From positions 252,545,971 through 252,609,970 of the forward strand of contig JBOZIK010000001.1 of the NCBI GenBank assembly GCA_051453625.1: a DNA stretch of 64,000 nucleotides, read 5' to 3'. Made by a program: the position numbers and the translations under genes. The stretch's first letter is position 1, and every line of letters begins with the position of its first letter. The notes under the pieces are model-generated. The model did no database searches. It was not told the origin of the DNA and saw only the letters and a list, made by a program, of their open reading frames with translations. The DNA comes from Welwitschia mirabilis (lineage: Eukaryota > Gnetophyta > Gnetopsida > Welwitschiales). Shown one piece after another: positions 46,131-58,279 of this stretch.

Positions 46131-48300
46131 TAGCTTCCTACTTAGCCTTGTCAATCCCTGACAAAGTAAGTAATCAACTATATTACAAGCCAATTTGAGT
46201 AAGATAATCAGCAACTAGAAAAAATTAAATTTGAGTATAATTTTATCATATAAAAATAGACATCAAAAATCAATTAGCTGATACAACTAATAATGTATTC
46301 ATAATCCCCCGACTTAAACACATCACCATAGAATGAATGAATGTCATACATATACAAAAATCATAAAATGTAATAATGATAGCTCAAAAAATGATAATTT
46401 GTATGCACAATTCAAGAAAGTAATGGTAAAACTGATGTGTAAATCTTAAGTAGTATTAATCTCAAATAATGATGCATGAAAAGTTCATTAATGTCTTCTA
46501 AAAGGGGTAAAGTACAAAAGTAAATATAGCATTTTTCCTCTAGATGATTTGAAACATAGCTATAGGAAAACTCTGTGGATGTGCTACTGTGCTCCTGCTA
46601 AATAAAGTCCATGAAATTTTATTCAAGTAACATGAAATCATATCAAAATAATTCATTAGAAATATATATCATGAAACCTTAAAAAAGATCCTTTAAAATT
46701 TTTCCTTAATATCTTAGGAGAATCTCAAAGAGGTGTCCCACCCTCTCCCGCAGATGTCCTAAATTGTATAGAGTAAAAGGATACTTGTCATCTCATATGT
46801 CATGGGGATAACATAAGTGAGACATCAGTGATCAAATGAGATATTTGGTTAGATAGGAAAAATTAGAAAAATTTGAAACCCAAAGTAAGTAGTTAAAAAG
46901 CCGTAGAAAAATAGAAATAAAACAAAAAGTGAAAATATCCTAAAAAACATAATCATGATGAAAAGAGACTTATGGAAAAAGGGTGTGAAGTAGGAGAAAA
47001 ATGCATAAAGTAGAAGGAAGAAACACTCAGAATAACTCTTTAAATATGCCCTAAATGCAATAAGCATTCAAGATTATGTAATTATATGTATGCAAAAGAA
47101 AATGCAAAGAAATGGAAAAAAACAAATAGTAGCATAAAATAAAAGGAATAAATTAATCCAATTCAAGAAATGCATCAATTAAAGTGCTAAAAATAAAACA
47201 ACCCTTATAAAGAAAAACCACAAGTTAAAATAAAAAGACAACTAGAAGACTACCAAATGATCAAGTCCTAATTATTATGTGGAGAAAGATACGATAATGA
47301 CTTTGAAAATTTCAAATAAAAAAAACTAAGAAAAACATAATAAAAATGGATAACCAAGAGCATGAAGAAGATTGATTACCTATCTAAAAATTCCAACTTA
47401 GCAAAAACCCTTGGTAGAAATCATAAAATCACCTAATAATGATGAATGATAGAATGTAAAATTTTATAAAGTATTATTCAAATAGGTAATGATTATGACA
47501 AAACCAAGTACATATAATGTTTTAATCAAGGAATGATAAGATCAAAAGCTTCTTAGAAATGAACTCACTTATTTAAATCCTAAAAGAACACCAAAATCCA
47601 AAAAAGTATAATGATCATGTGGAAATACTATATACAAAATAAGTATAGAAGATAAGCAATACCTCTGATAATACTAGGAACAACACTAATTTCATAGTCT
47701 CTAAGTAAAAATTATTTTTCCATGATGAGGGGAGTGCGACCACTATCAAAGAATAAGGACCTATACAACATGACCAACTAACCCCTTCTTGGTGTTTTCA
47801 TAGCTACCATATCATGCTACCAAAGGCCCTTCTCAAGAAACTTTGCCATGGTGTGCTTGTAGTAGGACATCATGGTAACCAAGATTTTAGTTCAAATACA
47901 AAAGATCATGATCATTATTAATTTCTTTTCTTCTTCTTTTATTTTTCCCTTTTTTTCCCTTTTTTGTATTACAGTGAAAAGAGTAATTTAACATGATAAA
48001 GTATTCATAAGAATAAAGATGAAGTAATGAAAAGAGAAATAAGGAAGAACATCCAAAACAATTAAAGACTTACATCATTAAGATTGAACAAGAGAAATTA
48101 AGACATCTTCCTTTAAAATAAAATTTATAGACATATGGATGTCTTAAGATTGAGTGAATCTAATCTTATCACTTAGAATTCATAAGTAAAAGAGTTACTA
48201 GTTATGGTAACTTCATAAAATAAAACATTAGTTAAGTTAAATATGTTTAAGTGATAGCATGACATTTACTAAAAGAATTGCCTAAGGAAGAATTTAGTTA
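46131..48300 (-). other. Gypsy derivative B: 3' non-pol region
   Basis: On the minus strand it is colinear with 11760-13880, for example 47740-47890 with 12200-12350 and 48020-48200 with 11810-11960. It lacks the GA microsatellite seen at 12135. The 72-codon frame at 46849-47067 is Phe/Leu-rich but matches nothing I know. Confidence 0.75.
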
Positions 48301-50087
48301 ATGAAAGAAGAAAAATTTAAACACAAGTGCTTCTATCATGTTCAAGATTTAATCAATAGATATTACAATGATTTTAAACCTTATATACATTAATTTTTGA
48401 ATTTCCAAAGTGGTCATATTGAAGGTTTTAAATGACCCATTTTAAGATGTACTTTTTATAAAAGATAAGGATCCAACCATTGAAAGGTTTAATTAGTCAT
48501 GAAAAAGGTGCATGCAAGTAGTGTATTTTTCAAAAAAAATAAGGGCCAAACCAAATAGAAATCTATTAATAGACAAAGAACTTTGATAGCATAAATTTTA
48601 GAATCCAAATAATAGACAAAGAAGTGATAAATTTCATTGAGAAATAATCTCTTATTAAAATATTATAAATCATGAGTATCATTATATAATTCGTTGAAGG
48701 TACTAATCATAAAATAAATCCAAGAAGTTTTTAAAAGCTTTTAAGAATGTTTAATAAGATTGAGAGGCTCCTTAAGATTCAGTTCTGAGCATGGGTTATT
48801 ATGAAGAAGATAAGTTTTACTCCAATTCAAAATTCCACGATAGTCCAAGTAATACTTTTGAAAAGAATAATCATTAAAAGCACAAGATAAAGTATACTTA
48901 ATTAAAAAAAAATATTACCTTGAGTATCACATGAATTTTTAAAAGGCAGAGATTAAGAGATAGGAGAAATAGACTATTTAAAATTATGATTTTCATGAAA
49001 ATCAAAGAAAGAAACATGGCTTTCAGAATTACATGAAAGTTCAAATGGAAGAGAGAGAGAAAGGTTATTATTATTAAGGTCATAAGATAATGTGAAAGTC
49101 AAAGTAGAAGTAAAAGGAAAAATGTGATTTGATGTTATACATAAAGGCATAGATGAAAAGCATGTAGAAGTATGGATAAAATAAACAAGTCTATCCTTTA
49201 TGAAGTTTGAATAAATCTAGATGAGTCCTTTATTGTATTTAATTTCTTCATTATTATCTTTATCACTATTTCATTGGATTGTTTCTTCACTTTTCTCACT
49301 ATTATTCATGACTATATCTTCCTTATCTTATTGAATATTACTTTCATTCTCTAAATTATTGGATTTATCAAAACTTTATGAAGAGAAATAAAAGCATTAT
49401 CTTGATAATTAATTGAAAAATTTTTAGATTCTTCATGAATGGATTCTTTATCTAGATTATTTAGTAGTAAATGAATGATAGGAATATAATCTTATACCTC
49501 AATATCATCATCTAATGAATGGTTATCGTCATCCTAATTATTGAAATATTGAATTGAGTTATTATTATCTCCCCTTTGCTCATCTCCAAATGAGTAGGAT
49601 ATTGAAGTCTGATCTAAAATTTTATCTTCAATTTTAAAGCAAGAACTATAATCATTTGTATCTAAGTTTTCCTCATTTTCCTTAAGGTAGAATGAAGTAG
49701 AATAGCTTTGAGGATGTTATGTTATAAAAGAACTTTCAATTGGTAACATTATTTCTTACAAGATTTCAACCAAATTTTCTAGGCTATTATTGGTGTTTTC
49801 TTTGTTCTTCTTCAATTCATCAATCATTTCTTTTAATTGATCATTTTCTTCATCATAGTAGGTCCTAGAGATGGTTCTTCTTCATAGTAATGAATGGGAG
49901 ATTATTGGGATTGTTAAAAAGAATTGTAGGAAGTTTGTCTAAATGAGGTGGAATCCCTAAAATATGGAGAATATGTATTATCATGTCTATATGACATTTG
50001 AAAAAAGGGGGGAAAAGAATAAAAAGGTTAAAAAGAGGAAGGAACCCAAGTCCTACTCTCAACATCATTTTTTTTTTGTTCTCCCTC

Positions 50088-50097
50088 NNNNNNNNNN
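50088..50097. other. Gap of 10 N
   Basis: Ten undetermined bases after a T-rich run; a short estimated gap inside derivative B. Confidence 0.97.
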
Positions 50098-50795
50098 CTT
50101 AGAATCTCTTATGTTTCTCCTCTTTTTGGCAAAGATATCTCGAAGTGTTTTCTTACTATTATCCTCAAATTTTTTCAAGTTGAGTTTTCTTAATGGTCCT
50201 TTTATCATTAGTTATTGAAGTAATTGAGAAGAATAAAATAAGAAAATTTTATTTCAAGATGGTAGGGAATATAAATACACAATAAAGATTAAGTTTTTCA
50301 CTCTCCAATGTTTCATCATTTTATCTAAATTGTTGATCAGTAACACTTAAAAATATGTGTAATTACTATTGTTTAAATCATTATGTGAATAACTAATGAA
50401 ATAACCACAGAGAGAAAGAAAAATATAATTCTAAAATAATAAAAGTAAAAAGAAAAAAAAAAATATTCTTCTTCAATTCTTGGAACTTGCATATGTGAGA
50501 TGTGCATACGTGGATTTTGCTTGAAGTTGAATAATACTTTTCTGATATTTCCTGTAATCAAGTTTTGCTCCCTCTAATATTTTTCTTTCTACCATAAGTT
50601 CATCATATTCTTGTATAATTTAGATAACAAATAAAAAATAAAATAAAAAATAACAAACTATCATGCTCCTAGTTATGGGAATGATAAAGAGAATGATGAT
50701 CACAAAAATAAAAAATCTAAAACTCAGTAAAGATTACTAAAAGAAAAAACTCGACCATCATCCAAGATGTTGTGGGGATGAAAGATAAGAAAACA

Positions 50796-50804
50796 NNNNN
50801 NNNN
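50796..50804. other. Gap of 9 N
   Basis: Nine undetermined bases inside the leader of derivative B. Confidence 0.97.
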
Positions 50805-51059
50805 TTATCAAACTATGAATAAAAGAAAAATTGCAAAAATAAAAAAATATTTTCAAAATTTTAGAACTATCATCCAAGCTATCATGGGGATGACCAAGAG
50901 GACAAAAAGGATTCTAAAAACTATAGAAAATGAAAATTACTAAAATAAATATATTCTAAGCTATGCTAAAAATATAGCAATATTTCAAATAAATAACTTA
51001 AATAAAAAATTCAAGGTACTTATCTAGATAGCGATAATTCTCTAGCTCCTTATGGCCTT

Positions 51060-51076
51060 CACTTGCAATGGCATCA
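51060..51076 (-). promoter_or_regulatory. Primer binding site of derivative B, tRNA-Asp type
   Basis: On the minus strand reads TGATGCCATTGCAAGTG against TGGCGCCGTTGCCGGGG: 11 of 17 match. It lies right after the LTR end, at the same distance as in the composite. Confidence 0.82.
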
Positions 51077-51079
51077 AAA

Positions 51080-52409
51080 TTTCATAGTATGAATTTATGC
51101 AATCTTAAAGTCCTTTAGGTAAACATGTAAATCAAATTACTTATAGAAAAGCACATGCTAGTATAGATGGGAGTTCAACTAAATATCATAATCCCAATGA
51201 AGGAACTAGGCTCAGATTTAGAGAATTGATTTTTAAAGGTATTTTCCATCTTTTTCTCTTTTAATAACTAAAGTAAATAATAAGGTAAAATCCAATGCAA
51301 AGTAAATGGAGATGAAATGCAAATGGAAGTGTAATGAATTCTATTAGATTCTAATTCTCTTGTCAGAAGAACTATCTTTCTATAACTCAAGTCAATTAAG
51401 AAGAGTACTGTACTTATTCCTATATACCAAATAGAATATGGAATCTAATGAGGAATGAAAATGAAATAATAATGCAAATCTAAACTAATAGAATCAACCT
51501 TGATAAATGTTGCCCTTATGATTTAAATAAATTATATAATTATTACTAAACTATAATAAACTTAAACCATAAGGGACATAAAAAAATTTTGAGTAAAAAG
51601 AGTATTTGAATTGATCATATAACTTTACATCCACTTAAAGCAAAGCAGTAGCATCTTAATGGAAGAGACTCAGTCTAATACCAAGGGAACTTCTCTCTAT
51701 AGCTACTAAATGAACCTCTTGTCCTTTAATATTTTATCATAAGAATATTAAGTATAAAAGATGAATTGAAAATGATGATAAGAGATGTATTTATAGTTTT
51801 ACATTGAAAGTTTTAGAACTGAAACCTTAGAAGTTAAATAAGAAACCCTAGTAGGCCATGTCAGGCACATGACCTTATTATAAGATAATTTAGTCCCAAT
51901 TATACAAAAAATAGTTGTCATCCTAACTGTCATGGGGATAATACTAGGGATGATGCTTTATAATATCAGATAAATTATCAACTTTCAGCTCTATAATCAG
52001 CCCTGCAGTTGGCTCTAGTTGTGTTATCATCACTTATGTCATGGGACCGACATTAGGGATGACACCTCCTTAAAAAAAGGACTTTGTTGTCTTCAAGTTC
52101 TAGTCCACATTGCTATCGTAATGGGTTAATTTAGTGCTTTTATCTTAGTCATTGTGAGGATGACAGTGGGGATGACACCCTTCTAAATCTTCTCAACTAA
52201 ACTAATTAAGCCTTCTTCATCATCAATCTTCATCTAAGATACTAAGTATTAGAACATGCCTGAAATGCCAAATATTCCAAGAATTACATGTTTCTATGAT
52301 TATTCCATCGACTCTCCATAATCATCAAAATTGCATCTAAACCTATATAAATGTCTTACAAAAGCACTCCAAATACATCATCAAATTCCTACAAATTGGC
52401 ATTATAACC
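51080..52409 (-). repeat. 5' LTR of gypsy derivative B
   Basis: 1330 bp, colinear with 44798-46130. It contains the same hairpin-like units, near 51915-51960, 52020-52070 and 52135-52185. On the plus strand its far end reads ATTATAAC where the family has ATTGCAACA. Confidence 0.9.
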
Positions 52410-53240
52410 ACCAGCTAGGTCTTAGTGAAATGTAGTCAACTCAACTCTAGATGAGGTCAATTGAATCATGTGACATAATGTAAATAGATTAATTGGAAGA
52501 AAGTGTGGTTGACTAACTTTAGTAATGATAACAAATTAGGTTTAGTATATGATTCAAGGGATCAACTAGTCATAGCAAAAACAAGACTTTTTTAGATTAT
52601 TTTCTAGTCATTAACCCTTTATTACCTAGCTATTAAAGTGATAGATTTATTTTTTAATTTATAGAAACTATCTCCTATATAACATAAATGAATAGATATC
52701 TTTTACATGGATTTTCAATCAAAAAGAAAAAGAGCACTCTTATATTATTGATAGTTATTCTTAGTCAAAAAAAATTCTATTGCACTTTATAAGCTTGAAC
52801 TTTTAAACTTCTTTTTAAGTAGTGCATTCCATCCCTCTTATACTTTGGATCTAGTGAAACTAGTGCATTTAGGCATATTCTCCTTACCAAAAGCTTTATT
52901 TTATAAAGATTAAAACTAAGCCTCAAATGTCTACTTGTAAAGATTACAAGTTGACCTAGAAACTTTAAAAGAAAGCAACAAGAATCTGAAGTAGCTTAGG
53001 GTTAAAGATGATAATCAAGAGTAAAGTAGGTGGATTTTTTCAAATTACTATAAATTGTTTCATATGATGCCTCTATTAGGTATTTTTATTTTAGTTATTT
53101 ATTTATTCTTTTACATCTAATTTTCATTTGATAGTAGTTAGTTTTTATTTATAATATATTGTTTTTTTATTATGATCATTTTTGAAGGATATTCTTTGTT
53201 TATAAAACTTATTCATCCCCCCTCTAGGATTTTAGATCCA
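52410..53240 (+). repeat. Copia C 5' LTR, right part
   Basis: Colinear with 60158-60973. Together with 44546-44797 it makes about 1.08 kb, the same size as the 3' LTR (1072 bp). It ends TTTTAGATCCA and is followed by the PBS. Confidence 0.9.
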
Positions 53241-53245
53241 TTATT

Positions 53246-53258
53246 TAATATCAGAGCC
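53246..53258 (+). promoter_or_regulatory. Primer binding site of copia C, initiator tRNA-Met
   Basis: TAATATCAGAGCC against TGGTATCAGAGCC: 11 of 13 match and the two differences are G-to-A. The match goes on into AAGTT. The best-kept PBS in the window. Confidence 0.92.
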
Positions 53259-53310
53259 AAGTTGAGTTAGTCGTATATTTTAATACCTAGCCATAAGAAA
53301 CTCTTCAAAT

Positions 53311-54630
53311 GAATTCACTGCTAAAAGGTTACCATTATTTGATGGAACTAGCTATAGTTACTAGAAGGCTAGGATGAGAATTTTTCTTAGGTCCCTTGAT
53401 GTTGACATAGAATAGATCATATACAATGGATATGAACAATTTACCATAGCTAAAACAAATAGTAGTGGTAATACCAAGGTCATTGTAAAATCAAGAGACA
53501 AATGGACTCCCATTCATAAGGTTAAGATATCCATAGATGTCTACGCTCTTAATGCTATTTTTAATGCAGTTTGTACAAAAGAATTTAAGAGAATTAAAAA
53601 TTGTAAATATATCAAATAATCATGGGACATTCTTGAACTAGCTCATAAGGGTACATCCATAATATAGTAGGTAAAATTATATATACTCATATCCAAGTTT
53701 AATGATATTTATATGGAGAAGGAAGAAACTCTTTAAGAGTTTATTCAAAAGACTGACAAATATAATAAACTTAATGATAAGCCTATAAAAAAAAGAATGA
53801 TGAATAAAAAATGCTAATACAAGTTTTAATATTCCTTTCAAAGAATTTTAAGCCAAAGGTCACTACCATTTAAGAAAATAATAATATCAACCAGATGGCT
53901 CTAAATGAACTATAAGGTAATATATAAACTTATGAATTAAAGTTTTCTAAAAATAAGAACAAACATCTTGCATTAAAAAGTATGTAGGTAGAATTTAGAT
54001 TTGAAAGATTAGACAATAACATTGATAAGGATGAGGTTGCACTATTAGTAAGAAGATTCAAAACATTTTTATGCAAGATAAGAAGATATGGAAAATCAAG
54101 CAAGGAGCCTAGAAGTGATAAATCCAAGATAAGAAGAAATTAAAAGAAAGGAAAGAAAATTTAGTGATATGCCTATAAAATATATGAACATGTTATCAAG
54201 AAATGTCCTAATAAAAAATAAATTAGATAAATTCCAAGAGACTATGATTTATTACCACTTGGAATAATGTAAACAAGAAAGAAGATAGTAGCTTTAGTTA
54301 AGAGTTATATGGAGATAAGGGACTCTCTTTTATGGAAATAGTACCTCCCTTAAAAGAGGGATCTTATTTAGTCAAATGAGATGATTTAGATATCATAGAG
54401 GAATAAGAGGAATGATTAGAAGACATCTATTAAGAGCTATATTTAGAATGTGAAAATCCATTAGAATGGATAAATGAGCTAAAAAATAATAAACACTCTA
54501 AATAAGGAAAAGAAATCTTTGAAGACTAAATACAAAAAGATTTAAAAAGAGAACATCAAGTTAATTTAAGAATTAAAAAATTTGTCTCATTTTATAAGTA
54601 AGTTCCTAGAATTTCTAGTAAATTGAAATA
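53311..54630 (+). pseudogene. Copia C: gag remnant
   Basis: From 53311 one frame runs without a frameshift for about 150 codons and is broken only by stops. It reads EFTAKRLPLFDGTSYSY, stop, KARMRIFLRSLDVDIE, later DKWTPIHKVKISIDVYALNA, then CTKEFKRIKNCKYIK and SWDILELAHKGTS, then LISKFNDIYMEKEETL. This is the UBN2-type copia gag (F-D-G-x-x-Y-x-x-W ... L-x-x-x-H-E-G-T). The stops stand where the family has Trp or Gln. A zinc knuckle remnant lies near 54160-54205 (YAYKIYEHVIKKCP, both Cys of the first pair changed to Tyr). An acidic region follows. Confidence 0.87.
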
Positions 54631-54948
54631 GATGATTGAAATAGGAAAATTGATCCATGATAAAAGAGGTATTGAATTCACCTCCCCAAAATCAATTACT
54701 TTCTTTGATGACATAACATAGCAAAATAACAATTTCCTTCAACGTTTATCTATAACTTTTGTGAAAAATTAGGTCACTTAAAATTATCTGATGATTGAAA
54801 TAGGAAAATTGATCCATGACAAAAGAGGTATTGAATTCACCTCCCCGAAATTAATTACTTTCTTTGATGACATAACATAGTAAAATAACAATTTCCTTCA
54901 ATGTTTATTTATAACTTTTGTGAAAAATTAGGTCACTTAAAATTATCT
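54631..54948 (+). repeat. Tandem duplication of 159 bp (53 codons) over a second zinc knuckle of copia C
   Basis: 54631-54789 and 54790-54948 differ at only a few positions (for example CCATGATAAA/CCATGACAAA and CCCAAAATC/CCGAAATTA). Each copy encodes IYNFCEKLGHLKLS or a close variant, the start of a C-x2-C-x3-G-H-x4-C knuckle with its first Cys changed to Tyr. Only the second copy goes on to the last Cys. The unit is in frame. Confidence 0.95.
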
Positions 54949-55660
54949 TGCAAATTTAGAAAAGCGATGCTCTTTTCAAATCATACTACTACTTTTTCAT
55001 TAAAATTTATCCTTAAAACTTTTATACCACAATAGTTCAAAAGGACTAAGTGTGTAATGGATAATAATTTGATAAGATTATTGATTCAAATAGAATTTAA
55101 GGCTTCTAGTGAAACTTGTTGATACTTTGATAATAGGTTCTCTCAATGCATAACAAATTAAAAATCAAGATTCCAACTCGTAGATGATTCTCATAGAGAA
55201 GAAGTGATTCTTAGTGATGATAGAAAGGCAAAAACTAAAGGCACTAGAAGCATTAGTAGAGGTAACATGCCTAAACTTAATGAAGTTTTATATATAATTG
55301 TCCTTAAATAAAATTGGCTTAATATTATTCAAATTTGTAATAAAAGTTATAGAGTTATTTTTTATTGTCAAAAGTGTAAAGTTAGACAAAGTAAAATAGA
55401 TGAGTTTCTTCTTAAAGTAAATAGAACAGATAATGTTTATAGTATCAATCAATCCTTTTTTATTTGTTATTTTTTACATATAAACTAAGAAGAGTTATGG
55501 GATCAATGTTTAGGTTACATAAACTATGTTCATCTTAAAATAATCATTAAAAATAAAATTTTAAGAGGAATTCCTAAGATCAATATTGGTAAACATGGAT
55601 TGTATGATACAAACCAAAAACGAAAACAAAGAAGAACCTCCCATAAAAGTAAAAGCTTAT
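54949..55660 (+). pseudogene. Copia C: protease and GAG-pre-integrase remnant
   Basis: Near 55110-55160 the frame gives SSETCWYFDNRFSQCITN, the copia protease signature W-Y-x-D-S-G-C-S-R-H-M-T with the Asp kept and the rest degraded. Then come RGNMPKLNEVLYI, a degraded L-I-S-I-S-Q-x-C-D block near 55320, and NVYSINQS. At 55498-55580 LWDQCLGYINYVHLK is the zinc-binding H-x-R-L-G-H-x-N region with its His residues lost. Confidence 0.8.
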
Positions 55661-56449
55661 TATTTACAATAATGTCCATTGAAATTATTCATATGAACTC
55701 AGTAGATCCTTTTCAAGTTAAAAGTGTAACAGAAAAAATTTTTTGACAATGGTGGATAACTACTATAAGTCTACTTGGATTGCTTTCCTATGAAACAAGG
55801 CTAAAACTTTCAAAAGTTATGTTAAAACATACACTTAAATTTATATTGAAAAGGGGTACACTATTAAACAAATTAAAAGCGATCATAGAGGGGAATTCAA
55901 GAACCATCCTTTTGAAATATATTATGTGAAAAATGGTATAGAACATTAGTTTTTAGCACCAAAATTCCCATAACAAAATGAGATAGAAAAAATACAAAAT
56001 AAGATCCTTGAAAACATGACAAGAGCAATGATGAATGATAAGGAGGTATCCAAACCCTTTTAGAACAATGATTTATTTTAAAAGATAGATAACATTTAAG
56101 AAAATTTGTGAATAAGTCAAATGAAATAGTTTTTCTTAGATATTCAACCAAAAGTAGAGCTTATAGGATCTTCAACAAATAAAATCTAGTAGTAAAAGAG
56201 TCCTTAAATTTATAAATAGATGATAATAGTTTCAAACCTATGAATACAAGTGGTGAAGAAGATCTCTCCTAAAATATCACAATCAAAAAAGAAAATAACA
56301 GAAAACAATGCAAGAATTAACTTCCAAGAAATTCAAAGAACTAAAAGATCACTCTCTTGACTTAATTATTAGAGATATAAACTCAAAAATGTAGATAAGA
56401 AATTATATTAAAAATTTTTGTGCTCACATTTACTATGTTTCTTAAGTTA
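55661..56449 (+). pseudogene. Copia C: integrase remnant
   Basis: IEIIHMNSVDPFQVKSV at 55680-55730 is the start of the core (H-M-D-L-F-G-P). Then come KSTWIAFL, AKTFKSYVKTYT and IEKGYTIKQIKSDHRGEFKN (55847-55907), with the second catalytic Asp kept in the R-S-D-x-G-x-E-F block. GIEH, LAPKFP and ENMTRAMMNDKEVSK follow up to 56055. Past 56100 the linker is poorly kept. The minus-strand ORF at 55897 is a shadow. Confidence 0.85.
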
Positions 56450-57960
56450 AATCCAAAAAATATGAAGAGGTTAAAGCTCATAAAGAGTGGATGATGGCAA
56501 TGTAAGAAAAGTTATTAAAATTTAAAACAATTGATATTTGAAAATTAGTGAAAAATCATAAGGATTATAATATGATTAGAAAAAAGTAAATCTTTAAGAA
56601 TAACTATGATGAATACAACAGTGTAATTAAGAACAATATAAGATTAATAACTCAAGGTTATAACCAGATTGAAGGAATTGATGTAGGAGAAACTTTTTCT
56701 CTAGTGACCTAACTAGATAGCATTACAATGTTTTTTACATTTACAACCTTTAAAAATCTTAAATTTTTTTCAAATCGATGTAAAAAGTGATTTCTTAAAT
56801 GAAACACTTAATGAAGAGATGTATGTGGAACAACTAAGAGGCTTCATAGATCCTCATAAGCCAAACCATATTTATATACTTAAAAAGGCCTTATATGAGT
56901 TAAAATAGGCTCTTAAGTCATGGTATAAAAAATTAACAAATTTTCTTAACAATAGTGGTTATAGCTAGGGAGCTATAGATAAAACTCTCTTTGTTAACTT
57001 AAAAAAAAAAACTCATTATTATTTAAATATATGATGATGATATAATTTTTAAGGCTTTAGAAAAGAATACCTCAGATGAATTTTCTAACATCATGACAAC
57101 TCATTTTGAAATGAGCATACTAGGATAAGTAAGCATGTTCTTAGGATTACAAATTAGACAAATCAAACATGGCATTTTCATTTCTTAATTAAAGTATGCT
57201 ACAAAATTGATAAAGTGATTTGGACTTAAGAACAAAAAATCAAACATCACTCCCATGTCAACATCATGTAAAGTTAATCTTAATGATTACGAAAAACTAA
57301 TCAATTAAAAATTCTATGAAAGTATGATAAGAAGCTTATTGTATTTAATAGCTAATAGACTTAATATAATGTTTAGTATGGTTTGTGTATGAGATATTAA
57401 GTAAACCTCAAAGAATCTCCTCTCCAAGATATCAAAAGAATTATACAATACATAGAAGGTACTAGTAATTATGGGCTATGGATCCCAAAGGTAAATTATT
57501 TGAACTTGTAGGATTCAGTGATGTGGATTAGATCAAGTTTGAGGATAATCAAAAAAGAACAATTGGAAATTTCTTCTTTTTTAAATCATGTTTGGTAGGA
57601 TGAGCAAGTAAGAAATGAAATGCTATATTTGTTTCCACTGCAAAAAGCCAAATATATAGTAGTAGGAAGTTGTTACATCCATCTACTATGGATGAAGAAA
57701 ATGCTCAAAGATTTTGGAAGAACTATGATTAGAAACCCATTTTTCATAATAATACAAGTGCAATTAACATATTAAAAATACTATTTAGCATTCTTGTACT
57801 AAACAAATCAATGTTATACATCTCTTTCTTAGAGATTAAGTCAAAAAATGTAATATTTCCATGAATGTTATAAACACTATTTCATAGCTAGCTAATATTT
57901 TCATGAAACCCCTAAAGTTTGATAAATTTTTAAACCTTTAACATGAACTAATGATTCTAT
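56450..57960 (+). pseudogene. Copia C: reverse transcriptase and RNase H remnant
   Basis: RT starts near 56455 (KYEEVKAHKEWMMAM). Then IEGIDVGETFSLVT, VKSDFLNETLNEEMYVEQLR, GFIDPHKPNHIYILKKALYE and LKSWYKKL follow. The active site at 57030-57041 reads Y-D-D-D in place of Y-V-D-D: a GTT/GTA-to-GAT change puts a third Asp in the loop. Then come DEFSNIMTTHFEMSILG, FLGLQIRQIKHGIFIS and LLYLIANRLNIMFSM. RNase H ends near 57960 with degraded A-D-I-F-x-K-P-L sequence (IFMKPLKFDKFLNL). The protein would be dead from stops alone. Confidence 0.88.
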
Positions 57961-58279
57961 TACCATCCTCCAACTAAAAGTAAAATGGTCAATTATATTT
58001 CAATGCTATTGATTAGGCATAGAGAAGTCAAATCAACTAGATTTTAACTTAGTAGCCCAGATTCATCCTAGGTGTAATCTTCTTTAAGTCATATTCACTA
58101 AACTTCAATCTAATTAATTAGATATAAATAAAAATTACTTGTGTCTTGATGTGTTAATTAAACTTTAATTCAGTTTACCAGACCTGTAGGGTTTTCTATA
58201 AGAGAAGATGGTAGCCCTAATTTTTTCCTTAGAAATAACTTATTTCACCCTTCTGATAAAAGATTCTGAAATCCTACAT
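57961..58279 (+). other. Copia C: spacer between RNase H and the downstream ORF
   Basis: About 320 bases with no readable motif. Confidence 0.6.

Larger units (their letters stand above)
48301..51059 (-). pseudogene. Gypsy derivative B: gag and leader remnant
   Basis: Minus strand, from the PBS downward. The leader is at about 50100-51059 and holds three hairpin-like units at 50655-50905. Near 49750-49860 the frame gives MMKKMINQLKEMIDELKKN, a helical stretch like the gag C-terminus of Athila-type elements (position of 4260-4320 in copy 1). An acidic Ser/Asp/Glu-rich stretch follows toward 49250. Where protease should begin, no motif is found and the sequence passes to about 48300, where the 3' region begins. 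Small N runs lie at 50088-50097 and 50796-50804. Confidence 0.6.
44798..52409 (-). mobile_element. Gypsy derivative B: pol-less Athila-like element on the minus strand
   Basis: Two LTRs (51080-52409 and 44798-46130), a PBS and an internal region of about 4.9 kb. The family is that of the composite at 1176-16118, as shown by LTR, leader and 3' region alignments. Reading the minus strand, the internal region holds the leader, a gag remnant and the 3' region. I find none of the protease, RT, RNase H or integrase motifs that are so clear at 4691-11720. It is therefore an internally deleted, non-autonomous copy. It sits inside the copia C 5' LTR, which it split. Flanking pentamers are GCCAA on the left and ACCAG on the right, a possible decayed duplication. 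Confidence 0.85.

Noticed and set aside
46849-47067. Phe/Leu-rich minus-strand ORF as a possible env membrane segment
   Set aside because: AT-rich composition alone gives Phe/Leu runs; the matching plus-strand region at 12800-13100 shows no shared open frame.
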